In this document: positions 1-6,076 of the stretch, piece after piece
Layout: each line of letters opens with the position of its first letter
How positions within the stretch are numbered: the first letter of the stretch is position 1
NCBI GenBank assembly: GCA_021834865.1
Contig: JAKBRD010000028.1
Coordinates: 1-10,547 of the forward strand
DNA from: Microcaldota archaeon
GTDB taxonomy: Archaea; Micrarchaeota; Micrarchaeia; Micrarchaeales; Micrarchaeaceae
Reading direction: 5' to 3'
DNA length: 10,547 nt
Position numbers and translations under genes: made by a program
Notes under the pieces: generated by a model
Database searches by the model: none
Seen by the model: only the letters and a program-made list of their open reading frames with translations
What the model was told of the DNA's origin: nothing

Positions 1-446
1 AAACGGCAATGTTGATAGGTGACGTTGAGATAGGGAATTCGTCGAGCATATGGTACGGAGCAGTCTTGCGCGGCGACATGCATTATATAAAGATAGGGGA
101 TAACGTAAGCGTCCAGGACAATTCGGTCATGCACGGAACTGCAAACAAATTTCCAACAGTAATCGGGAACAATGTCACGATAGGCCATTCTGCAATTATA
201 CACGGATGCAAAATAGGCGATAACTGCTTGATAGGCATGGGCAGCAGGGTTTTGGAAGGTGCAAAAATAGGCAACTGGTGCATAATAGCAGCTGGAGCGG
301 TAGTAACTGAGGGTACAGAGATACCGGACGAAAGCATAGTTATGGGAATTCCAGGGGCAATAAAATCCAAGGTTACCGAATTGCACAAGGAAAGAATAAC
401 AAGAAACTGGAAGGCTTATGTTGAGCTTGCAAAGCACTATATGTAA
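1..446 (+). CDS. gamma-class carbonic anhydrase-like hexapeptide-repeat protein (5' truncated by window edge)
   Basis: A left-handed beta-helix protein of the gamma-carbonic anhydrase superfamily (Cam/CamH, PaaY, CaiE). Counting from the ATG at 9, an RGD motif lies at residues 21-23 and a QD pair at 37-38, matching the conserved Arg/Asp and Gln/Asp of the family. His42, His60 and His65 match the three zinc/iron ligands. Repeats of the I-G-x-x form run through residues 3-100, and a C-terminal helix follows. The acidic loop of Methanosarcina Cam is absent, as in CamH and PaaY. The reading frame is open to the left edge, and family members carry about 25-30 more N-terminal residues, so the true start is very probably outside the window. 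It lies 18 bp before an acyl-CoA dehydrogenase and is probably co-transcribed with it. CO2 hydration is the default family function. A CoA-ester role like that of PaaY or CaiE is a real alternative given the neighbour. Confidence 0.88.
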   Translation, partial: TAMLIGDVEIGNSSSIWYGAVLRGDMHYIKIGDNVSVQDNSVMHGTANKFPTVIGNNVTIGHSAIIHGCKIGDNCLIGMGSRVLEGAKIGNWCIIAAGAVVTEGTEIPDESIVMGIPGAIKSKVTELHKERITRNWKAYVELAKHYM

Positions 447-464
447 AAATTTTAGGGTAAAGGC

Positions 465-1685
465 ATGAATGAGCTGTTTGAAGAGGATGTAAAGTATGCA
501 TCAAGCTTTGTCAAACTTTCGGAAGAAGAGCTAAAGGTGCTGGAAGAGGCTGACTCTGCAGCCGAGGAGCTCGTAATGCCTGAATACGAGCACTACATGA
601 ATCACGAATTCGATACGGAGGCTGTTCCAATAGCAAAAAAACACGGGCTTTTCGGAATTCCAGTACCTGCAGAATACGGGGGCCTAGGGCTAAGACCAAT
701 AATACACTCGCTCGTGCAGATGAGGCTAGGTCAGCTCGGGCTTGGTTTTGCTACGCTCTATGACGTCCAGACTTTTATAGCTGCCAATATAATATCGAGA
801 TGGGGAAGCGAAGAACAGAAGCTCAAGCATCTAAAATCAATGGCATCCGGAAATTCTATATTTTCGTTCTGCCTTACCGAGCCCGAGGCTGGCAGCGATC
901 CGGGCATGATGAGCACAACATATGCAAAAGACGGATCAGGATTCACTATAAATGGAACAAAATATCTGATAACCAACGGATCCATATGCGATCACATGAT
1001 ACTTTTTGCGAAATCCGAAAATGGAAAAGAGATTACGTCATTCATAATAAATTCAAAATCCGATGGGTTCAGCGTCGAGACCGGCTTGAAGGAGAAGATA
1101 GGACTATTCACTTCTGACACTGCCATGCTAAATTTCGAGAATGTCCACGTAGAAAAAGATGGCATAATCGGAACAGAAGGAAAAGGGCTTCACGTTGCAT
1201 ATTCTGCTCTGTTGAACGGGCGTTTGGGCATAGGTTCTGCATGCATAGGCGTTATAGAAGCGTCTCTTTCAGCCTCATTAAAAAGAGCAAAGGAGCGCGT
1301 CCAGCACGGCAAAGAAATAGGGAAACACCAGCTGATTCAGCAGCACATTTCCGCAATGCGCCAGAACTTGGAGATGGCACGCTGGCCTGTGCTGAAGGCT
1401 GTAATAGAAAAAGAAGCCTACGACAAAAAGCCTCAAGATGAAGGATTGCTAAAAAACGCAGATATATATTCAGCTCTGGCCAAACGCATAGCATCGCGCC
1501 TTGCCTTCGAATCTGCAGACAGGGCAGTGCAGGTCCACGGGGGCTTCGGCTACTCCCTGATGTCGCCAGTAGGACAATTATTCTTGGACAGCAGGGTGGC
1601 GCGCATATACGAAGGCACCGATGAGATACAGGACCTGAAAATAGCATCTGACATCCTTGGGCCAGAATATTCGGCATACAAATAA
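465..1685 (+). CDS. acyl-CoA dehydrogenase (FAD-dependent)
   Basis: Predicted to oxidise acyl-CoA to trans-2-enoyl-CoA in the cytoplasm, passing electrons from FAD to an electron-transfer flavoprotein (none is encoded here). The 406 residues match the usual family length. The N-terminal helical domain spans about 1-130. The middle beta domain contains the flavin signature FCLTEPEAGSD (135-145) and ITNG (169-172). The C-terminal helical domain contains ERVQHG (277-282), QVHGGFGY (356-363) and RIYEGTDEIQ (380-389). Glu383 occupies the catalytic-base position of medium- and short-chain enzymes. Oddities: the usual Phe in the E-R-x-Q-F-G motif is His281, and the segment normally like PVERLYRD reads PVGQLFLD (368-375). 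The start ATG follows AGGG and AGG stretches. The gene follows the carbonic-anhydrase-like gene and converges with pyrD, with only 2 bp between the stops. Chain length cannot be read from the sequence. Confidence 0.93.
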   Translation: MNELFEEDVKYASSFVKLSEEELKVLEEADSAAEELVMPEYEHYMNHEFDTEAVPIAKKHGLFGIPVPAEYGGLGLRPIIHSLVQMRLGQLGLGFATLYDVQTFIAANIISRWGSEEQKLKHLKSMASGNSIFSFCLTEPEAGSDPGMMSTTYAKDGSGFTINGTKYLITNGSICDHMILFAKSENGKEITSFIINSKSDGFSVETGLKEKIGLFTSDTAMLNFENVHVEKDGIIGTEGKGLHVAYSALLNGRLGIGSACIGVIEASLSASLKRAKERVQHGKEIGKHQLIQQHISAMRQNLEMARWPVLKAVIEKEAYDKKPQDEGLLKNADIYSALAKRIASRLAFESADRAVQVHGGFGYSLMSPVGQLFLDSRVARIYEGTDEIQDLKIASDILGPEYSAYK

Positions 1686-1687
1686 GA

Positions 1688-2734
1688 TTAAATGCTGGCA
1701 CCTACTGCATCTGCAATGTTTCCATATCCATCTTTTTCAAGCCTGCTTGCTATACCTTCATTTATTTTTCTTGCAATGGTTGGCCCTTCGAAAATAAAAC
1801 TAGTATATATTTGTAATAGGCTTGCACCGTTAAGTATGCGTTCATATGCCTCATCTGCACTGTCTATGCCGCCAACCGAAACAAGTATTGTTTGCCCTAA
1901 AAATTCGTTTGCTAAAACTTTTAGCATCGCCATGCTCTTTTTTGTTACAGCTCTTCCGCTTATGCCTCCGAAATCCTTTGGGTGCTTCAAAAGCGAATAA
2001 TCCTTGCTCGTGTTCGTTGCTATTATTCCGTTTGCTCCATTGTCTATTGCCATTGAGCAGACTTCCAACGCGGCTTTTGCATCGATGTCAGGATCTATCT
2101 TGAGCAGCATGGGTTTTTTTGTGATAGATTTCGCGGCTCCAAAAAGTTCTTGCACAAAATAAGGGTTTTCCAAATCGCGCAATCCCTTGGTATTCGGCGA
2201 AGAAACGTTAACTTGCAAATAAGTCGCATATTTTTCAAGCTTTCTTACCAAGTAAATATAATCATCAATCGCTTTGCCTAGATCAGTGTCTTTGCTTTTC
2301 CCTATGCTTATCCCTATGGGTATCTTTATGTCTGATCTTGATAAATTTGAGGCAATAAAATCAGAGCCTAAATTATTGAATCCCATATTATTCTGAAGCG
2401 ATTTTTCCTCGGCAAACCTAAACAACCTGGGCTTTTCATTTCCCTTTTGTTGGAACTTTGTAACGGTTCCAACTTCTGCATAACCGAACCCGAAGCGATC
2501 GATTATGCTTACTATCTGCGCATTTTTGTCAAACCCGGCAGCTAAACCAATTGGATTTGAGAATTCTCCGTCAAAAAGTTTCTGTTTCAGCCTTTCGTCA
2601 TGATATTCCATGCTACCAAAAAGTTTGCGTGCAAGAAATTGGAAACTTTTTTCTTGCATCATGCGAAGAATAATGTCGTGCGTCTTTTCCGGATCGAAGT
2701 TGAAAAATAATTTTCTAAATAGCCTGTAATCCAT
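1688..2734 (-). CDS. pyrD: dihydroorotate dehydrogenase, class 2 (quinone-dependent type)
   Basis: Fourth step of de novo pyrimidine synthesis: FMN-dependent oxidation of dihydroorotate to orotate. The N-terminal helical extension (about residues 1-50, beginning MDYRLFRKLFFNFDPEKTHD) is typical of class 2 enzymes, which dock on the membrane and reduce quinone. The FMN barrel shows NPIGLAAGFDKNA (60-72), GYAEVGTVT (84-92), NNMGFNN (115-121), NVSSPNTKGLR (176-186, Ser179 matching the class 2 catalytic Ser), LLKIDPD (210-216), GIIATNTS (236-243), GGISGR (256-261) and VSVGGI (285-290). Its 348 residues are normal for class 2. The ATG at 2734 lacks a Shine-Dalgarno sequence, but a TATA-like box lies at 2757-2764, so the transcript is probably leaderless. 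The gene sits between the acyl-CoA dehydrogenase and the beta-oxidation operon on the opposite strand. Most familiar archaeal enzymes are class 1, so this subtype is notable. Confidence 0.94.
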   Translation of the reverse strand: MDYRLFRKLFFNFDPEKTHDIILRMMQEKSFQFLARKLFGSMEYHDERLKQKLFDGEFSNPIGLAAGFDKNAQIVSIIDRFGFGYAEVGTVTKFQQKGNEKPRLFRFAEEKSLQNNMGFNNLGSDFIASNLSRSDIKIPIGISIGKSKDTDLGKAIDDYIYLVRKLEKYATYLQVNVSSPNTKGLRDLENPYFVQELFGAAKSITKKPMLLKIDPDIDAKAALEVCSMAIDNGANGIIATNTSKDYSLLKHPKDFGGISGRAVTKKSMAMLKVLANEFLGQTILVSVGGIDSADEAYERILNGASLLQIYTSFIFEGPTIARKINEGIASRLEKDGYGNIADAVGASI

Positions 2735-2756
2735 GATAAAGGTTGCAATGCGAAGA

Positions 2757-2764
2757 ATTTAAAG
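2757..2764. promoter_or_regulatory. TATA-like box shared by pyrD (minus) and the enoyl-CoA hydratase operon (plus)
   Basis: ATTTAAAG on the plus strand reads CTTTAAAT on the minus strand. Its centre is about 26 nt from the pyrD ATG, the spacing expected for an archaeal TATA box and a leaderless mRNA. On the plus strand the same box would start transcription near 2787, giving a leader of about 28 nt with an SD before the ATG at 2815. The 80-bp gap has no better candidate for either direction. Inferred from position and composition only. Confidence 0.45.
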
Positions 2765-2814
2765 AATATTCAAAGCATACTAAATTGGGTGTGTTGGGAG
2801 CAAATGGTGGGAAT

Positions 2815-3582
2815 ATGGCTAAAATAATAATAAAAAAGGGCTTGTTGACATTGATATCGATAAACAGGCCAGAGAAGCATAACGCACTTGACTCCGAAAC
2901 GCTAGGTCTGCTTTCTTCTGCTATTATCGAAGCTTCCTCGGACAAAATGTGCAAGGCCATAATAATATCGGGCGCAGGAGGCAAAGCATTCAGCGCAGGT
3001 GCGGATGTAAACTATTTATCCGAAATAAGCAGCGCAAGGGACGCCGAAGATGCATTTGACACGTTTTATTCTACATACAAATGCATATGGGATTCGCCTA
3101 AGCCCGTTATTGCAGCCATAAACGGCTACTGCCTTGGCGGTGGCAATGAGCTTGCTATGGCATGCGATTTCAGGATAGCTACCCCAGAATCAACATTCGG
3201 GCAACCGGAAGTCAAACTCGGCATAGTGCCTGGGGGTGGAGCTACCTATAGGTTAGCAACTTTGGTAGGATTGCAAAAGGCCAGAGAGATTATATTCACG
3301 GGCAATACAATAAACGCTAAAGAAGCCCTAAGCCTTGGATTAATAGATTCGATAATTAGCAGCGAGCACTTAATGGAGGAAGCCGAAAAGCTTTGCAATG
3401 CTATGGCTTCTGAAAGCGGCAAAGCCATTGGCTCTGCGAAACGGGCTATAAATTATGGGATTGGCTATGACCAGAGCGAAGAGAAGAAATCTTTCATAGA
3501 ATGCTTTATTTCTGGGGATGCGAAAGAGGGGGTTTCGGCTTTCATCGAGCACAGGAAGCCCAATTTCAACGACGTGGTGTAA
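2815..3582 (+). CDS. enoyl-CoA hydratase (crotonase family)
   Basis: Hydrates trans-2-enoyl-CoA to 3-hydroxyacyl-CoA, the second beta-oxidation step (or dehydrates in the reverse direction). The ATG at 2815 is chosen because GGTGGG at 2806-2811 gives a good Shine-Dalgarno sequence and because MAKIIIKKGLLTLISINRPE is a normal crotonase N-terminus. An upstream TTG at 2743 would add 24 residues unlike the family. With this start the protein has 255 residues. NRPEKHNALD lies at 17-26, the oxyanion-hole strand GKAFSAGADV at 56-65, GGGNELAMACD at 108-118 and FGQPEVKLGIVPGGG at 128-142. Glu112 and Glu132 match both catalytic glutamates of rat mitochondrial hydratase (Glu144/Glu164), which supports a true hydratase over a generic crotonase-fold enzyme. 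It is first in a three-gene operon, 2 bp before the thiolase. Confidence 0.93.
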   Translation: MAKIIIKKGLLTLISINRPEKHNALDSETLGLLSSAIIEASSDKMCKAIIISGAGGKAFSAGADVNYLSEISSARDAEDAFDTFYSTYKCIWDSPKPVIAAINGYCLGGGNELAMACDFRIATPESTFGQPEVKLGIVPGGGATYRLATLVGLQKAREIIFTGNTINAKEALSLGLIDSIISSEHLMEEAEKLCNAMASESGKAIGSAKRAINYGIGYDQSEEKKSFIECFISGDAKEGVSAFIEHRKPNFNDVV

Positions 3583-3584
3583 TA

Positions 3585-4808
3585 ATGGAAGATGCATACA
3601 TACTGGAAATTCTTAGAAGTCCGGTTGGAAAATTCCTTGGTAGCTTATCAGGGCTTTCGGCAACGGATCTGGCTGTGCAGGTTGTAACCGAATTGGTGCA
3701 AAGATCAGGGATAAAAAAAGAGAGCATAGACGGAATAATAGCTGGCAACGTCCTTTCAGCAGGATTGGGTCAAAACCCCGCTAAGCAGGTAATTGTCCAT
3801 TCCGGATTGCCAAACAGTATACCGACGCTTAACGTAAACATGGTATGCGCTTCAGGCTTAAAAGCAATATCTTTGGCTGCAGAATCTATACAAGCTGGAA
3901 ACTCTGATATGATCATAGCAGGCGGCATGGAAAGCATGTCAAACGCGCCCCATGCTATAAAAGGGTTGAGAAAGTTTAGGAAGCTAGGTTCAATAAGCTT
4001 GGAAGAAGCGTACGGCTACTCAAAAACAGCCAGCAGCATAGACTTTGAACTTGAGGACGAGATGATAAAGACGGGGCTGTGGGACTGCTACTCCGATATG
4101 CACATGGGGGCAATCGCAGAGAAGATAGGAAGTAAATATTCCATAAGCCGTGGCGAGCAGGATGAATTTGCTCTTGAAAGCCACAGGAAGGCTGCCAGCG
4201 CTACAGATTCGGGCATGTTCAAGGACGAGATAGTAAATATAAGGCTCAAAGACGGCAGAGTTATCGATACGGACGAGGGGATACGTAGGGACACGAGCCT
4301 GGAAATCCTTTCGAAGCTGAAGCCGGCGTTTGTGGAGAATGGGGCTGTTACTGCAGGAAACGCATCGCAGCTAAGTGATGGAGCTGCATTTGCAATAGTA
4401 ATATCTGGAAAAAAACTCAATGAGCTAAACCTGAAGCCATTGGCTAAAATCGAATCATATGCAGATGCAGGAATCGATCCGCAATGGTATGGGCTTTCAC
4501 CGAAGGATTCGATGGAACATGCACTTTCAAAATCCGGGCACACTCTTGACGAGATGGACCTGATAGAAATAAACGAGGCATTCTGTGTACAGGTTCTCGG
4601 GGTTGTAAAGGATATGGGAATAGATATGAGCAAGCTCAATGTCAATGGAGGTGCCACTGCTCTTGGTCATCCGTTGGGAGCTTCAGGAGCAAAGCTTCTT
4701 GCAACTCTGTCCCACGCAATGCAACAACGTGGCAAGCGTTTCGGGATAGTGTCCCTTTGCCACGGGGGAGGCGGCTCATCGTCAATGGTTATAAGCAGGG
4801 TGGAATAA
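3585..4808 (+). CDS. acetyl-CoA acetyltransferase / thiolase
   Basis: Interconverts 3-ketoacyl-CoA plus CoA with acyl-CoA plus acetyl-CoA. The ATG at 3585 is preceded by GTGGTG (3574-3579) inside the end of the hydratase gene and gives the typical thiolase N-terminus (Ile-Leu-Glu-Ile-Leu-Arg-Ser-Pro-Val-Gly-Lys). Longer in-frame starts would overlap the hydratase by about 80 bp and add an unrelated peptide. The protein has 407 residues, close to the usual 390-400. The nucleophile Cys88 lies in NMVCASGL, GGMESMSNAPH follows, the NEAF motif begins at Asn330, His362 is in GGATALGHPLGASGA, and the acid/base Cys392 is in SLCHGGGG. All four catalytic elements are present. The last motif departs from the common CIGGGMG form. 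The stop codon directly abuts the next ATG, implying translational coupling. Direction (degradation or condensation) cannot be told from the sequence. Confidence 0.94.
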   Translation: MEDAYILEILRSPVGKFLGSLSGLSATDLAVQVVTELVQRSGIKKESIDGIIAGNVLSAGLGQNPAKQVIVHSGLPNSIPTLNVNMVCASGLKAISLAAESIQAGNSDMIIAGGMESMSNAPHAIKGLRKFRKLGSISLEEAYGYSKTASSIDFELEDEMIKTGLWDCYSDMHMGAIAEKIGSKYSISRGEQDEFALESHRKAASATDSGMFKDEIVNIRLKDGRVIDTDEGIRRDTSLEILSKLKPAFVENGAVTAGNASQLSDGAAFAIVISGKKLNELNLKPLAKIESYADAGIDPQWYGLSPKDSMEHALSKSGHTLDEMDLIEINEAFCVQVLGVVKDMGIDMSKLNVNGGATALGHPLGASGAKLLATLSHAMQQRGKRFGIVSLCHGGGGSSSMVISRVE

Positions 4809-5651
4809 ATGGGGGAAAAGATTTCTGTAATAGGGCCAGGTACAATGGGTACAGGCATAGCGCAGGCATTTCTACAATCTGGATTTGATGTAGTCCTGGT
4901 TGGAAGGAGCGAAGAATCTGCAAAGAAAGGCTTGGATTTGATGAACGCAGGAATATCAAAAGCAATTGCAAAAGGTTCGCTAAAAGAATCGGACCGCAAC
5001 AATATGCTTTCAAGGCTAAAAGCAACGAATAAGTATGATGCAATTTCAGGTTCTGCGTTGGTAATAGAAGCAGTATCAGAAATATTAAAATCAAAAATAA
5101 GCGTGCTAAGGGAATGCGAGAAATACGCAAAGGGATCGCTCATAGCTACGAATACATCATCAATATCGATAACGCTGCTGGCAAACGGCCTTGCAAATCC
5201 TGAAATGTTTATCGGAATGCATTTCTTCAATCCAGTACCGGTTATGAAACCAGTGGAAATAATAACTGGAGAGAAAACTTCTCAAAAAGCCACCGAACTC
5301 GCATTCAAGTTTTCTGAAATGTGCGGCAAGACTCCGATAAAAGTAAAAGATTATCCTGGCTTCGTAGCCAACAGCATACTTATGCCGATGCTAAACGAGG
5401 CAATCCTTCTTTTAGAGAAAAATGTAGCTACAAAGGAAGGCATAGATGCTATAGTAAAGCTTGGCCTAAGGCACCCAATGGGCCCACTTGAGCTAGCAGA
5501 CTTCATAGGGCTCGATGTATGCTTAGACATAACAAATTCAATATACGAGGCTACAAAAGATGAGAAATATAAACCCGAAAGACTTCTTGTAGAAATGGTT
5601 GAACAGAAAAAGCTTGGAAAAAAGACAGGAGAAGGATTCTATAAATACTGA
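4809..5651 (+). CDS. 3-hydroxyacyl-CoA (3-hydroxybutyryl-CoA) dehydrogenase, probably NADP(H)-preferring
   Basis: Interconverts 3-hydroxyacyl-CoA and 3-ketoacyl-CoA. This is a 280-residue monofunctional enzyme of the clostridial Hbd size, not a FadB fusion. The Rossmann motif VIGPGTMGTGIAQAF spans 7-21. Beta-2 ends VVLVGRSEES (28-37), with Gly-Arg-Ser where NAD enzymes normally have Asp. Substrate and catalytic residues: NTSS at 115-118, His138 in GMHFFNPVPVMKPVE, Glu150, and Asn188 in FVANSILMPMLNEA. The C-terminal domain carries HPMGPLELADFIGLD and the terminal KKTGEGFYKY motif. The start is contiguous with the thiolase stop. It is the last gene of the operon. No strong terminator follows, only an A/T-rich stretch. 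Annotation as a hydroxyacyl-CoA dehydrogenase is firm; the cofactor call is inference from the loop. Confidence 0.94.
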   Translation: MGEKISVIGPGTMGTGIAQAFLQSGFDVVLVGRSEESAKKGLDLMNAGISKAIAKGSLKESDRNNMLSRLKATNKYDAISGSALVIEAVSEILKSKISVLRECEKYAKGSLIATNTSSISITLLANGLANPEMFIGMHFFNPVPVMKPVEIITGEKTSQKATELAFKFSEMCGKTPIKVKDYPGFVANSILMPMLNEAILLLEKNVATKEGIDAIVKLGLRHPMGPLELADFIGLDVCLDITNSIYEATKDEKYKPERLLVEMVEQKKLGKKTGEGFYKY

Positions 5652-5738
5652 TGCTGCAGGAAATATATTAGCTCGGGCAATGCTATATGCAAAGACATTG
5701 TTTACGCCTTCCAGTGAAAGCTAAATACTGGACAAACC

Positions 5739-5746
5739 TTATAATT
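5739..5746 (+). promoter_or_regulatory. TATA-like box upstream of the ABM-coiled coil-dcd operon
   Basis: TTATAATT preceded by AAACC (a possible BRE-like element). Transcription would begin around 5768, a few bases before the ATG at 5775, so the mRNA would be leaderless or nearly so. The rest of the 123-bp gap after the preceding operon shows no gene, only general A/T-richness. Confidence 0.4.
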
Positions 5747-5774
5747 GTTTAATAAAAATAAAATCTGTGGTAAA

Positions 5775-6074
5775 ATGATAAATGTAGGGTTGTACTATAA
5801 GATAAAGCAAGGTCACGAGCATGAATTCGAATCCAAATTCAAAGATGTCGTCGAATACCTGTCTAAGGGAGAAGGTTTTAGGCTCGCAAAGCTATACAAG
5901 GAAGTTTCAGACCCTAGCGAGTACATGATATACAGCGAATGGGACGGGATGGACAGCTTTATGGGGTTTGTCAGAAGCGAAGCATTCCACAGCGTTACTT
6001 CTGCAGCAAAGGATATTGTCGAGGGTCAGCCCCGCCATAGGGTATTCTACGAATCTGAGGATAAAGGTCATTGA
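5775..6074 (+). CDS. ABM-domain (antibiotic biosynthesis monooxygenase-like) small protein
   Basis: A 99-residue single-domain dimeric alpha/beta-barrel protein, a family including quinol monooxygenases and IsdG/HmoA-type haem-degrading enzymes. The strand-helix-strand pattern is clear: MINVGLYYKIKQGHEHEFE at the start, GFRLAKLYKEVSDPSEYMIY (34-53), then SEWDGMDSFMGFVRSEAFH (54-72), which matches the usual EW-x-x-x-x-x-F-x-x-F-x-x-S-x-x-H block. Trp56 is the conserved Trp. An exact IsdG Asn-Trp-His triad is not evident: Asn3 and His72 are only roughly placed, so haem degradation is not claimed. The ATG at 5775 is preferred over an upstream TTG at 5745 because it begins at the first beta strand and fits the TATA position. 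The gene is first of three tightly packed genes. Substrate unknown. Confidence 0.8.
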   Translation: MINVGLYYKIKQGHEHEFESKFKDVVEYLSKGEGFRLAKLYKEVSDPSEYMIYSEWDGMDSFMGFVRSEAFHSVTSAAKDIVEGQPRHRVFYESEDKGH

Positions 6075-6076
6075 GG

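Noticed and set aside
1252..1701. 149-codon minus-strand frame within the acyl-CoA dehydrogenase gene
   Set aside because: Overlaps the conserved C-terminal domain in antisense; its Cys/Leu/Pro/Arg-rich translation is not protein-like.
2743..2814. N-terminal extension of the enoyl-CoA hydratase from a TTG at 2743
   Set aside because: The 24 extra residues do not match crotonases, and the ATG at 2815 has a good GGTGGG ribosome site.
3501..3584. Longer thiolase start overlapping the hydratase gene
   Set aside because: It would add 28 non-homologous residues; the ATG at 3585 gives the standard thiolase N-terminus and has an SD-like GTGGTG.
4088..4657. 189-codon open frame on the minus strand inside the thiolase gene
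   Set aside because: Ser/Ile/Pro-rich low-complexity translation with no family motif. It is fully antisense to a thiolase with intact catalytic residues, so it is a codon-bias shadow.
4667..5230. 187-codon minus-strand frame across the thiolase/hydroxyacyl-CoA dehydrogenase junction
   Set aside because: Antisense to two well-supported coding regions, with no recognisable domain and no promoter.
5775..6074. IsdG-type haem oxygenase assignment for the ABM protein
   Set aside because: Trp56 fits, but the Asn and His positions do not align cleanly with the IsdG triad, so only the fold family is claimed.
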